From the NCBI RefSeq assembly GCF_001730365.1, contig NZ_MIKB01000001.1:372001-436000 (forward strand): a stretch of 64,000 nt of DNA, read 5' to 3'. The DNA is from Enterococcus quebecensis. Lineage in GTDB: Bacteria; Bacillota; Bacilli; Lactobacillales; Enterococcaceae. Under the pieces are notes generated by a model that ran no database searches, was not told where the DNA came from, and saw only the letters and a list, made by a program, of their open reading frames with translations. This document shows, piece after piece, positions 1 through 8,280 of the stretch (the stretch's first letter is position 1; each line of letters begins with the position of its first letter). Position numbers and translations under genes: made by a program.

Positions 1-28
1 CGATTAACACTACTAAACCTGTTGACAT
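1..28 (-). CDS. Partial gene, N-terminus only
   Basis: Reading leftwards, an ATG at 28-26 is preceded by a good ribosome binding site (AAAGGAGAG, about 35-43) and opens a frame coding M-S-T-G-L-V-V-L-I before the window ends. Nine residues are too few to name a product; the hydrophobic stretch would fit a membrane or secreted protein. The start context is the only real support. Confidence 0.45.
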
Positions 29-207
29 ATAAATCTCTCCTTTCCACCTAGAAAAGCCAAACAAGAACTTCTGCTATTAACGTGATTCATGCAGTCAATA
101 TTCCTGTCAAACTTACTATTTTTAAATTTAGTTGGGAATTTGTCCCAATTTTTTATAAATTGCTCTCAAGAAATCATTTTACTAGAAAGAAGCCGAAAAG
201 AAAAGCT

Positions 208-242
208 CTTTTGTCAGATTCCTCACAAGAATTTTACAAAAG
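208..242 (-). terminator. Probable terminator of nfo
   Basis: About 30 bases past the nfo stop, a 7-bp stem (CTTTTGT/ACAAAAG) encloses a smaller hairpin and is followed on the minus strand by AGCTTTTCTTTTC. The stem has a bulge and the T-run is interrupted, so termination is likely but not certain. Confidence 0.4.
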
Positions 243-269
243 CTCATTTCCTTTTGGTTTTCTCTTGTC

Positions 270-1163
270 TTATAAACCTTTTTCGATTTTTTCTAACAAA
301 TCTGGATCAAATTTTTGCGACTTCAACATAGCAATTTCATAGCCATAAGGTGCTTTACTTGTTTTTTTATCTGCACCAACATATGGCGTTTCCAAAATTT
401 TAGGTAAATCTTTTAATTTTTCATGGTGAACAACTTTATTCAACGCATCAAAACCAATCGTACCAAAACCAATATTCGCGTGACGGTCTTTATGAGAGCC
501 CATTGGATTTTTAGAATCATTAACATGGACAACTTTTAAACGATCCAACCCAATAATTTTATCAAATTCTTCTAGAACACCATCAAAGTCATCTTTAACA
601 TTGTAACCAGCATCATTGATGTGACATGTATCCATCGTTACAGATAATTTCTCATTCAGTTTAACACCTTCAATAATCGTTGCTAATTCTTCAAACGTAC
701 GGCCTAACTCCGTTCCCTTACCTGCCATTGTTTCTAAAGCAATTTGAGGTACTTGTTCCTTCCATAGAACTTCATCAAGACCTTTGATGATTTGTTTTAA
801 ACCGGCATCCACGCCAGCTCCGACATGGGCTCCTGGATGAAGAGTGATTTGTTTTGCACCTAAAGCATGAGCACGTTCAATTTCTTGACGTAAAAATGAC
901 GTAGCAAAACCAAAATTCTCTAATTTGATTGTATTCCCTAAATTAATAATGTACGGTGCATGAACAACAATATTGCTCAACTCATGCTCGTCCATAAATT
1001 TTTGACCAACTTCAATATTCATTTCTTCAATTGGCTTGCGGCGTGTATTTTGTGGTGCGCCAGTATATATCATAAACGTCGTCGCGTTGTAACTTGCCGC
1101 CTCTTCTGCTGAACCTAGTAGCATTTTTTTACCACTCATACTAACATGTGAACCTAATAACAT
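270..1163 (-). CDS. nfo: Deoxyribonuclease IV (endonuclease IV)
   Basis: AP endonuclease of base-excision repair: it cuts 5' of abasic sites and removes 3' blocking groups using three zinc ions in a TIM barrel. The 297 residues are the usual family length and begin MLLGSHVSM. Metal-ligand motifs are visible in family order: [37 protein letters not shown] and DRHANIG. The ATG follows AGGAGG. It is transcribed alone; its 5' leader carries a 17-base word also found ahead of gpsA. Family and pathway are secure. Confidence 0.97.
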   Translation of the reverse strand: MLLGSHVSMSGKKMLLGSAEEAASYNATTFMIYTGAPQNTRRKPIEEMNIEVGQKFMDEHELSNIVVHAPYIINLGNTIKLENFGFATSFLRQEIERAHALGAKQITLHPGAHVGAGVDAGLKQIIKGLDEVLWKEQVPQIALETMAGKGTELGRTFEELATIIEGVKLNEKLSVTMDTCHINDAGYNVKDDFDGVLEEFDKIIGLDRLKVVHVNDSKNPMGSHKDRHANIGFGTIGFDALNKVVHHEKLKDLPKILETPYVGADKKTSKAPYGYEIAMLKSQKFDPDLLEKIEKGL

Positions 1164-1200
1164 AATGATCCTCCTAATTTAAAAGCCGAACAGGCTCGTT

Positions 1201-1217
1201 TCAGTTCTGACAGAAAA
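1201..1217 (-). repeat. Dispersed leader motif, copy 1
   Basis: The 17-mer TTTTCTGTCAGAACTGA (minus strand) in the nfo leader occurs identically at 11530-11546 in the gpsA leader. Between it and the nfo start lies the GC-rich hairpin GAGCCTGTTCGGCTTTTAA. It looks like part of an enterococcal intergenic repeat; function unknown. Confidence 0.5.
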
Positions 1218-1348
1218 CTAACCCGTAAAGCATAACAATTATAAAACTATACAAGCTTACATTTTCTACAATTTTGCTTCCCTTAAAAGAGTACGTGAAA
1301 GGAATAGAAAAGACAATCTTTTTGCCTATTCTAAGATACTAAATTTCA

Positions 1349-1798
1349 CTACTTATCTTTCTTTGCAAAACGCATATAACTATCAATCCATTCTTCCATT
1401 GAAATTTTACTAACCAATTCCCCAATCAACTCATAAGGGATATTTTTCGGATTACTAAACCGAATACAGCTTTTCCCCATGTTTAACTTCGTGGGAACTA
1501 CCTTTTGATATTCTTCTTGAAACCATGCTAGTAATTTTTTATTTCCCATAATTCCCATGTGATACAACGACAAATGGTTCTTCTGAGCAGCTAAACTAAT
1601 AAAGGGTAGTGGTTCATCTTTTCTATCTAGATATCCATCTGGAAAAACGCTTAGAGGTACCACATATGTCGGCATACCATATTGCAAGCGTAAAATAAAC
1701 CCTTCTGGGATATTTTCGGCCATGACTTCAGCTAATCGCTGATAAGATTCTTGCCATTTTTCATCAATATTTTCTATATAATCCGTTACTCCATCCAT
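1349..1798 (-). CDS. DUF1801-domain protein
   Basis: A 149-residue soluble protein of the DUF1801/YdhG fold, related to small frataxin-like proteins of uncertain function. Recognisable are the motif LQYGMPTYV near residue 39 and the run SLAAQKNHLSLYHMGIMG, both typical of the family; KSCIRFSNPKNIP fits the C-terminal part. It starts 12 bases after the stop of the YdeI-like gene and has its own AAGGAGAG site, so the two form an operon. No enzyme activity can be inferred. A relative lies divergently at 2642. Confidence 0.7.
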   Translation of the reverse strand: MDGVTDYIENIDEKWQESYQRLAEVMAENIPEGFILRLQYGMPTYVVPLSVFPDGYLDRKDEPLPFISLAAQKNHLSLYHMGIMGNKKLLAWFQEEYQKVVPTKLNMGKSCIRFSNPKNIPYELIGELVSKISMEEWIDSYMRFAKKDK

Positions 1799-1810
1799 GA
1801 CAGCTCTCCT

Positions 1811-2482
1811 TTACTTTGCCAAAAACTGACGATATAATTCTTTTGATTTGAATCCTTTTTCCAAAATATCAATCATTTCACTTTTCCTTTTTTCTTGTGT
1901 AGCTACCTGTTTAGCGCTATAGATATACCGTGCCCAATCCTTTTTATAGCCCGGGGTTAGTTTATCAAATAACGCTCTCGCTTCTTTATAATTTTCAATA
2001 AAAATTTCTATTTCTGGTATAAATTGAACATAGTCATCCACGCGAGCACTGCTTAATGATTTGGTTTTCGACTTCTCTATAACATTTTTTACCCCTGTTA
2101 CTGTAAATGTCTCGTCCAAACGTACCATTCGATTGAATTTAAATGAACTATTGGCTATATACCCATCTCTCTCATTTACTTCAAGGGTTGGAAAAATTTC
2201 ATCTCTGTGAACAAATGTCGGATAAACCTTATTGCCTTTCTTAGGGTATGCAACAAAAAGCACACCATTTTTATTAAGCAACTGCTTTTCAACAACCTCT
2301 GTTACAACAGCTTTAAACTCTGTCATTGTTGTTACAAAAACAAATAATAAATCTACTGGCTCAACCGGAAATTGTTCATGTGCATCTTTCAGTTCAGATA
2401 AATAATGTTCATTAGGTCGATTGACAATCGCTTTACTTGGATAGTTCTCTAGCTTCAATTTTTCAACAATCGATTTTTCCAT
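1811..2482 (-). CDS. YdeI/OmpD-associated-like protein
   Basis: A 223-residue cytoplasmic protein in two parts. The first ~125 residues resemble small stand-alone proteins of unknown role (VDLLFVFVTTMTEF, GVLFVAYPKKGNK). The C-terminal third has the YdeI-type signature: a helix ending LTPGYKKDWARYIYSAKQ followed by KRKSEMIDILEKGFKSKE. YdeI proteins have been loosely linked to bacteriocin or cationic peptide protection, but that is not shown by this sequence. First gene of a two-gene operon with the DUF1801 protein downstream. Confidence 0.6.
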   Translation of the reverse strand: MEKSIVEKLKLENYPSKAIVNRPNEHYLSELKDAHEQFPVEPVDLLFVFVTTMTEFKAVVTEVVEKQLLNKNGVLFVAYPKKGNKVYPTFVHRDEIFPTLEVNERDGYIANSSFKFNRMVRLDETFTVTGVKNVIEKSKTKSLSSARVDDYVQFIPEIEIFIENYKEARALFDKLTPGYKKDWARYIYSAKQVATQEKRKSEMIDILEKGFKSKELYRQFLAK

Positions 2483-2597
2483 TCTATTCAGCCTTCCACT
2501 CTGTTATCGGACTCACTTATAGTTTACCACAGAACGATTATTTATTTTACTTTCTAATTTTTTCAAATCATGATGAAATATACCTAACTATTTATCA

Positions 2598-2606
2598 TGG
2601 TATACT
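2598..2606 (+). promoter_or_regulatory. Extended -10 promoter of the DUF1801 gene
   Basis: TGGTATACT, an extended -10 hexamer, lies 36 bases upstream of the start at 2642. No good -35 is visible, as is common with the TG extension. Confidence 0.5.
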
Positions 2607-2641
2607 AGAGGCATAAATCAATAAGAAAGTAGGTAGATGAC

Positions 2642-2983
2642 ATGACTATTATTGAAGAATATATTTTGAACGCTCCTGAAGATCGTCAAGAACAATTACA
2701 GAAACTCTATTTAACCATCAAACAACTGGTTCCTCAAGCATCGGAAAAAATGTCTTATGGGATGCCAACCTTCTATTTAAATGGTAATTTGGTTCACTTT
2801 GCAAACCAGAAAAATCATATCGGCTTTTATCCTTCTCCATCTGCTATTGAAGCCTTTAAAACTGAACTGACTGGTTACAAAACAAGTAAGGGAGCTATTC
2901 AATTTCCAACCGATGATACGTTACCAATAGATTTGATCGAAAAAATTGTATTGTTTAGACTTAAAGAGAACACTAATAAATGA
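2642..2983 (+). CDS. DUF1801-domain protein (YdhG/frataxin-like fold)
   Basis: A 113-residue protein, the compact form of the DUF1801 family. It has the core motif MSYGMPTFYLNGN near residue 38, then LVHFANQKNHIGFYPSPSAIE and the lysine-containing KTSKGAIQFP near residue 88. B. subtilis YdhG of this family is described as an iron-binding frataxin-like chaperone; whether this copy does the same is unknown. It is transcribed divergently from a paralogue/YdeI pair. The ATG follows AAGTAGGTAG. Confidence 0.72.
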   Translation: MTIIEEYILNAPEDRQEQLQKLYLTIKQLVPQASEKMSYGMPTFYLNGNLVHFANQKNHIGFYPSPSAIEAFKTELTGYKTSKGAIQFPTDDTLPIDLIEKIVLFRLKENTNK

Positions 2984-2992
2984 TAACAATAG

Positions 2993-3015
2993 GGGCGGAC
3001 TTTTCAAGTTCGCCC
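2993..3015. terminator. GC-rich hairpin after DUF1801 gene
   Basis: GGGCGGACTT-TTC-AAGTTCGCCC forms a 10-bp stem just past the stop at 2983. No T-run follows on either strand, so it may protect the mRNA end rather than terminate. Confidence 0.4.
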
Positions 3016-3211
3016 GCATTTCAGACTCAGTACTACAAACAAAAAAGACTTTTTTACTACTTCATGAACCACCACACTACACTATCCTCCACTACTTCAA
3101 TACTTCTCCTTCTCTATAACAAATAAAAAATTTCAGCCTATACATATTAAGTTTTTTCGACAAATCAGCTATGAAATATCTGAACAACTGTTCATTATTG
3201 ATTTTTTTTGC

Positions 3212-3217
3212 TATAAT
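3212..3217 (+). promoter_or_regulatory. -10 element of pbpZ
   Basis: TATAAT at 3212-3217 places transcription start near 3224, almost on top of the first in-frame ATG (3226). This argues that the TTG at 3253, with its own ribosome binding site, is the real start. Confidence 0.55.
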
Positions 3218-3252
3218 ATCACGGAATGTATCATTATATTGAGGTGAAGCTT

Positions 3253-5718
3253 TTGGACAATCGGAATAATTCCCATAAAACGGAACAATATTCTCATAAA
3301 GTACCGGAAAAGAAAAAAATTTTTTTGATCATAAATGTAGTGATTCGTGTACTGCAATCATTATTTGTCTTTGCAGTGGTTATGATTCTGTTAGGCGGTT
3401 CACTAGGACTTGGTATAGGTATGGGCTATTTTGCTTTCTTAGTGGAAGATACTAAGCCCCCGACAAAAGAAGAACTTCAGACAGAAATCAGTGATATCAC
3501 TGAGGTTTCTAAGATGACTTATGCTGACGGTACTAATATTGCCATGATCAAATCTGACCTTGTCAGAACAAGAGTTGACGGAGAACATATCTCTCCATTA
3601 TTAAAAAAAGCAATTATTTCTACTGAGGACGAATACTTTGAAGAACACAAAGGTGTTGTTCCAAAAGCTGTTATTCGTGCCCTTGTTTCTGACGCGACAG
3701 GTTTGGGTGGATCATCTGGTGGATCAACACTAACACAACAGCTTGTCAAACAACAGATATTAACAGATGAAACAACATTCAAACGAAAAGCTACTGAAAT
3801 ATTGCTGGCTTATCGTATTGAGAAATATTTTTCAAAAGACGAAATCGTCACTACTTATTTAAATGTTTCTCCTTTTGGTCGTAATAATAAAGGAGAAAAT
3901 GTTGCAGGTGTTGAAGAAGCCGCTAAGGGTCTTTTCGGAAAAAGTGCTAATGATTTAACACTTCCTCAAGCTGCCTTTATTGCTGGACTTCCTCAAAGTC
4001 CAATCATCTATACGCCCTATAGCAATACAGGTGCGCTAAAAAGCGATGAGAACCTTTCATATGGAATGAAGCGAAAAGACTTTGTTTTGTTCAGTATGTA
4101 TCGTGAAAAAGCAATTACTAAAGAGGAATATGAAACTGCTAAAAATTATGATCTAAAACAAGATTTTCAACCGCAACAAGAATCAAATCAAAATACTGAA
4201 GGCTATTTATATTATGCTGTAATGGATCAAGCAGCCAAAGTAATTATGGATGTCAACATAGAAAAAGCCGGTGTGAAAAAAGAAACACTGGATGATCTAG
4301 GTCTTTCTCAGTATGAAGATCAAGCACGAAGAGAAATTCAAAATCGTGGATATACAATTCATTCAACAATTGATCAAACCGTCTACGATACCATGCAAAA
4401 TGCTGTAGCAAACTTCGGTTATATGCTAGATGATGGTTACGGTGCTGGCCTTGTTGAAACAGGGAATGTCTTAATGGATAACAAAACAGGGAAAATTATT
4501 GGTTTTGTTGCTGGCCGTGATTATAATGTTAGTCAAAGTAATCATGCTTTGAATACAACTCGTCAAGTCGGATCTACCATCAAACCTATTTCTGTTTATG
4601 GGCCTGCTATAGATCAAGGGATGATCGGCTCAGAAAGCCGATTGGCAAATTACCCCACTTCTTATAGTGGCGGAGACGAATTAACAAACGCAACAAATTC
4701 CGGTACGAATACATTTGATACAGTTCGTCACTCATTAGAATGGTCTTATAACATTCCCGTTTACCATCTAAATGAAGCTATGAAAAAGCAAATGGGTGAT
4801 GATAACTTTTCCTATAACAACTATTTAAGTAAAATGAATTATCCACCTAAAAATGACTGGGCTTATGAATCTGCTCCTTTAGGAACAGTCGAAGCAACAG
4901 TTCTTACTCAAACAAATGGTTTCCAAACACTTGCAAATAAAGGACAATATCAAAAAGGTTACATGATTGATAAGATCACAGACAATAGCGGAAAAGTCAT
5001 TTATGAACATAAAGAAACTCCTGTTCAAGTATATTCCCAAGCCACGGCTTCTATCATGAATGACATGATGCGATCTGTGTTGGATTCAAAAATAACTACT
5101 CCATTCAAAAATATGGTTTCAGGATTAAATCCTGCATTAGGAAATATTGATTGGATTGGAAAAACAGGAACAACAGACTCATACGTAGATGCTTGGTTAG
5201 TTGTTTCTACACCAACAATTACTTTAGGATCTTGGACTGGTTATGACATTCCAACTGCTATGAGCCCAAATAGCGGAGATCAAAATAGTGTATACCTTGC
5301 TAATCTAGCTAACGCGATCTATTCAGTCAGACCTGACTTATTCGGCAACGGTGAGAAATTCACACTTTCAAATGATGTAATTAAATCGAATGTATCAAGT
5401 TTTACAGGCGAAAAACCTGGAACATTCACTTATAATGGCGGTACTTATACAGCTCCTGGACCAAATGTCGTTTCCTTCTATGCAAAAGATGGTGCGCCTA
5501 AAGGGCAATATAAGTTTGGTTATGGCGGATCAGATGCAAATTATAGTGCTTATTGGAGTCGCTATGCTGCTCCAAGTAACTCTGGTACAACACCTTCTTC
5601 TTCAAATTCAGGCCAATCAACAACGCCTTCTTCTTCTGAGAAAAAAGAAGATACTAAAAAGGATGAAGACAAAAAAGAAAATGTTACACCTTCATCAAGT
5701 CGAAACAACAATAACTAA
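3253..5718 (+). CDS. pbpZ: Class A penicillin-binding protein (PBP1A/2A type)
   Basis: Bifunctional peptidoglycan synthase: glycosyltransferase (GT51) plus transpeptidase, anchored by one N-terminal helix. From the TTG start it has 821 residues. GT51 motifs: EDEYFEEHKG and GGSTLTQQLVKQ. Transpeptidase motifs: STIK (SxxK), SYN and KTGT (GKTGTTDSY). The tail is rich in Ser, Thr, Lys and Asn, a typical wall-facing linker. The TTG has GAGGTG six bases upstream, whereas the ATG at 3226 has no site and sits at the predicted transcript start. Position next to ccpA matches E. faecalis pbpZ as I recall it; pbp2A is the other common name. Confidence 0.93.
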   Translation: MDNRNNSHKTEQYSHKVPEKKKIFLIINVVIRVLQSLFVFAVVMILLGGSLGLGIGMGYFAFLVEDTKPPTKEELQTEISDITEVSKMTYADGTNIAMIKSDLVRTRVDGEHISPLLKKAIISTEDEYFEEHKGVVPKAVIRALVSDATGLGGSSGGSTLTQQLVKQQILTDETTFKRKATEILLAYRIEKYFSKDEIVTTYLNVSPFGRNNKGENVAGVEEAAKGLFGKSANDLTLPQAAFIAGLPQSPIIYTPYSNTGALKSDENLSYGMKRKDFVLFSMYREKAITKEEYETAKNYDLKQDFQPQQESNQNTEGYLYYAVMDQAAKVIMDVNIEKAGVKKETLDDLGLSQYEDQARREIQNRGYTIHSTIDQTVYDTMQNAVANFGYMLDDGYGAGLVETGNVLMDNKTGKIIGFVAGRDYNVSQSNHALNTTRQVGSTIKPISVYGPAIDQGMIGSESRLANYPTSYSGGDELTNATNSGTNTFDTVRHSLEWSYNIPVYHLNEAMKKQMGDDNFSYNNYLSKMNYPPKNDWAYESAPLGTVEATVLTQTNGFQTLANKGQYQKGYMIDKITDNSGKVIYEHKETPVQVYSQATASIMNDMMRSVLDSKITTPFKNMVSGLNPALGNIDWIGKTGTTDSYVDAWLVVSTPTITLGSWTGYDIPTAMSPNSGDQNSVYLANLANAIYSVRPDLFGNGEKFTLSNDVIKSNVSSFTGEKPGTFTYNGGTYTAPGPNVVSFYAKDGAPKGQYKFGYGGSDANYSAYWSRYAAPSNSGTTPSSSNSGQSTTPSSSEKKEDTKKDEDKKENVTPSSSRNNNN

Positions 5719-5757
5719 AAAAAGCAGACAACTGAACGTTCAGCTGTCTGCTTTTTT
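5718..5757. terminator. Bidirectional terminator, pbpZ/ccpA
   Basis: AAAAAAGCAGACA pairs with TGTCTGCTTTTTT around an inner palindrome CTGAACGTTCAG. A-run and T-run flank it, so it serves both convergent genes. Confidence 0.9.
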
Positions 5758-5763
5758 ATTGCC

Positions 5764-6765
5764 TTACTTCGTTGAACCTTTTTGATCCATACCGTATGGT
5801 AAAATAACTGTTTTATCTTCGATTTCTTCTTTGTTCATTAATTTTGTCAATAGACGCATTGAAACTGCACCAATATCATATAAAGGTTGTGTCACACTTG
5901 AAAGACGTGGACGAGAAACTTCTGTCAGTAATGAATTATTGCTTGTAATGATTTCAAACTCTTCTGGTACTTTCACACCAGCATCAAGCATGCCGTCTAA
6001 CAAACCGATTGCTAATTCATCATCTGTCACGTAAGCTGCAGTCGCTCCGCTATTACGAATACGTTCAGCCAAATTGATTCCATTTTTGAACTTATACTCA
6101 GATTCAAAAATCAATCCTTCATTATAAGACAAGCCATTGTCTGCCAATGCTTCTTTATAGCCTTTGATACGGTTTTGTCCATTGATTGGATCGATCAACG
6201 CTCCGCTAACAAATGCAATTTTCTTATTTCCATTTTTAGCTAAAAAGCTCGTTGCATCTTTTGTTGCTTCTTTATAATCAATGTTCACACTACCTACTTG
6301 CTCATCAGGGTCAATAGAACCAGCTAAAACAACAGGTGTTTTAGAACGTGAAAATTCGCCACGGATCTCATCTGTAATATGGTGTCCCATAAAAATAATT
6401 CCATCAACTTGTTTTGCTAAAAGGTTATTCAATACGTTCACTTCTTTTTGATCGTTACCGTCTGAATTAGCTAAAATAATGTTGTATTTATACATTGTTG
6501 CAACATCATCAATACCTCGAGCTAAAGAAGCAAAAAAGATATTGCTGACATCAGGAATAATTACACCGACAGTCGTTGTTTTTTTACTTGCTAAACCGCG
6601 GGCTACAGCATTGGGACGATAATCTAAGCGATCGATTACTTCTAGCACTTTTTTACGTGTAGCAGGCTTCACATTGGGATTGCCATTTACTACACGAGAT
6701 ACAGTCGCCATGGATACATTTGCTTCACGAGCAACATCATAAATAGTAATTGTTTGTTTTTCCAT
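5764..6765 (-). CDS. ccpA: Catabolite control protein A
   Basis: LacI-family master regulator of carbon catabolite control; with HPr phosphorylated on Ser46 it binds cre sites. The 333 residues match the family. Residues 1-60 hold the helix-turn-helix and hinge helix (TIYDVAREANVSMATVSRVV, RPNAVARGLASKK), followed by the periplasmic-binding-like core starting TVGVIIPDVSN. It lies divergent to pepQ, the conserved arrangement in lactic acid bacteria. hprK, which makes its co-effector, is at 12770, and a cre site overlaps the promoter at 39356-39383. A LacI-type palindrome upstream suggests autoregulation. Confidence 0.97.
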   Translation of the reverse strand: MEKQTITIYDVAREANVSMATVSRVVNGNPNVKPATRKKVLEVIDRLDYRPNAVARGLASKKTTTVGVIIPDVSNIFFASLARGIDDVATMYKYNIILANSDGNDQKEVNVLNNLLAKQVDGIIFMGHHITDEIRGEFSRSKTPVVLAGSIDPDEQVGSVNIDYKEATKDATSFLAKNGNKKIAFVSGALIDPINGQNRIKGYKEALADNGLSYNEGLIFESEYKFKNGINLAERIRNSGATAAYVTDDELAIGLLDGMLDAGVKVPEEFEIITSNNSLLTEVSRPRLSSVTQPLYDIGAVSMRLLTKLMNKEEIEDKTVILPYGMDQKGSTK

Positions 6766-6803
6766 GTTTATTCTCCTAAATATTTAAAGTTATTTGCATT
6801 TTC

Positions 6804-6820
6804 TGAAAACGCTGTTTACA
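6804..6820. promoter_or_regulatory. LacI/cre-like palindrome upstream of ccpA
   Basis: TGAAAACGCTGTTTACA has 7-base arms TGAAAAC/GTTTACA (6 of 7 pair) around GCT. Classical cre has no such three-base centre, so this is a stretched cre or another LacI-type operator, 39 bases before the ccpA ATG. Confidence 0.4.
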
Positions 6821-6922
6821 TTTCTCACTAAGAATATCAGAGTTCTTTTATTTTTGCAACCGTTTTATCCCATTTTCATGAAAATTTACTACATATTTCA
6901 AAAAGCACTTTACAGCATTTCG

Positions 6923-6931
6923 TGGTATGAT
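6923..6931 (+). promoter_or_regulatory. Extended -10 promoter of pepQ
   Basis: TGGTATGAT, an extended -10, lies 48 bases before the pepQ start. No clear -35 at the usual distance. Confidence 0.5.
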
Positions 6932-6978
6932 AAAGGTAAGTTTTACAGTAAATCGTATTAAAAGAAAGAAGGATATTT

Positions 6979-8079
6979 ATGAATCAAGAAAAAATCAATG
7001 ATCTAAAAAAATGGATGGCTACTGAAAATATCGATCTTACTTATATTAGTGATCCCGGACATATTGCCTACTTTTCTGGCTATGAGAGTGATCCCCACGA
7101 AAGAGTTTTAGCACTGTTTATCTCATTAAATCACGATCCTTTTTTATTTACACCTGCTTTAGAGGTTGAAGATGCAGAAAAAAGCTCATGGACCTATCCT
7201 GTTTACGGTTATCTTGATAGTGAAAATCCTTGGGAAAAAATTGCTCAACACATTAAAAATAACCAAATACCAACTAAAATTGCAACCGAAAAAGATGCTT
7301 TATCTGTTGCACGTTTTGATTGTTTAAATCATTATTTTCCAACAAGTGATTTTTCGGCAAATGCCACACCTATCATTGAAAGATTACAATTAATAAAAAC
7401 GCCCATTGAAATTTCTAAACTTATGGAAGCTGGAAATTGGGCAGATGTTGCTTTAGAAATTGGGTTTAAAGCCATCAAAGAAGGTGCTAAAGAGCAAGAA
7501 ATATTAGCTGAAATTGAATACCAATTAAAGCGCCAAGGGATTCGTTCAATGAGCTTTGATACGTTAGTATTGACAGGAAAAAATGCAGCTAGTCCTCATG
7601 GAAATCCTGGAAGTACTGCTGTTTCCAAACATGAGTTAGTCCTATTTGATTTAGGCGTAGTTTACAATGGCTACTGTAGTGATGTTACACGAACAGTTGC
7701 CTATAAAGAACCAACAGATTTCCAAAAAGAAATCTATTCGATTGTTTTAGAAGCACAACTAAAAGCCATGGATGCTGTAAAACCAGGAATCACAGCTGGC
7801 GAACTGGATGAAGTTGCTCGGGGAGTTATCAGCAGTTATGGTTATGGTGACTATTTCAATCATCGTCTAGGACACGGTATCGGTACAACTGTTCATGAAT
7901 ACCCTTCTCTAGTTACGGGAAATGATTTAGTTATTGAAGAAGGTATGTGTTTTTCTATCGAACCAGGTATTTACATTCCTGGAAAAGTTGGTGTACGTAT
8001 CGAAGATTGTTTACATGTAACTAAAACTGGCTGTGAAGCTTTTACAAAAACACCAAAAGAGTTAATGATCATCGATTAA
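6979..8079 (+). CDS. pepQ: Xaa-Pro dipeptidase (M24B family)
   Basis: Cytoplasmic metallopeptidase releasing the N-terminal residue from X-Pro dipeptides, the last step in using proline-rich peptides. 366 residues. The N-terminal creatinase-like domain (to ~125) precedes the pita-bread catalytic domain with two-metal ligands in order: LFDLG...CSDVTRT, the GHGIGTTVHE histidine, SIEPGIY and VRIED. ATG follows AAAGAAGG. Monocistronic, divergent to ccpA, which in several lactic acid bacteria controls it. Confidence 0.95.
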   Translation: MNQEKINDLKKWMATENIDLTYISDPGHIAYFSGYESDPHERVLALFISLNHDPFLFTPALEVEDAEKSSWTYPVYGYLDSENPWEKIAQHIKNNQIPTKIATEKDALSVARFDCLNHYFPTSDFSANATPIIERLQLIKTPIEISKLMEAGNWADVALEIGFKAIKEGAKEQEILAEIEYQLKRQGIRSMSFDTLVLTGKNAASPHGNPGSTAVSKHELVLFDLGVVYNGYCSDVTRTVAYKEPTDFQKEIYSIVLEAQLKAMDAVKPGITAGELDEVARGVISSYGYGDYFNHRLGHGIGTTVHEYPSLVTGNDLVIEEGMCFSIEPGIYIPGKVGVRIEDCLHVTKTGCEAFTKTPKELMIID

Positions 8080-8082
8080 TAT

Positions 8083-8273
8083 AAAAAAAGAAAGAGCTTG
8101 AGACAAAACTAAAAATCAGTTTTGTTTCAGGCTCTAAATCCGAATAAACGGTGGGAGCAGAATTAACTCCTTCAGAAATAAGCTGCAATTAGAAAAAATT
8201 TGAAAAGTAATTTTCGTTAATTCTCTCTTATTTCTCGGAGTTAAACCCTTCCGTCCCAACCTCTTTCTTTTTT
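8083..8273. repeat. Composite palindromic element between pepQ and ytxH-like gene
   Basis: The ends AAAAAAGAAAGAG and CTCTTTCTTTTTT are perfect inverted repeats. Inside, GAGCTTGAGACAAAACT pairs with AGTTTTGTTTCAGGCTC (8094-8134), and AACTCCTTCAGAAATAAG (8165-8182) pairs with CTTATTTCTCGGAGTT (8227-8242). The outer halves GGTGGGAGCAGAA and GGTTGGGACGGAAGG are near copies in opposite orientation. It would fold into one long branched hairpin and end transcription from both sides. The layout resembles a small non-coding intergenic repeat family. Confidence 0.7.
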
Positions 8274-8280
8274 GTTAGTG

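Noticed and set aside
2993-3015. Hairpin as a standard intrinsic terminator
   Set aside because: The stem is good but no T-run follows on either strand; kept only as a low-confidence feature.
5390-5785. 131-codon frame inside the end of pbpZ and similar long frames opposite real genes
   Set aside because: They overlap genes with strong family matches, lack ribosome sites and show only low-complexity or antisense translation.
6876-6892. CodY-box-like sequence between ccpA and pepQ
   Set aside because: The palindrome ATTTTC-AT-GAAAATT has an even centre, whereas the CodY box has one central base; the register does not fit.
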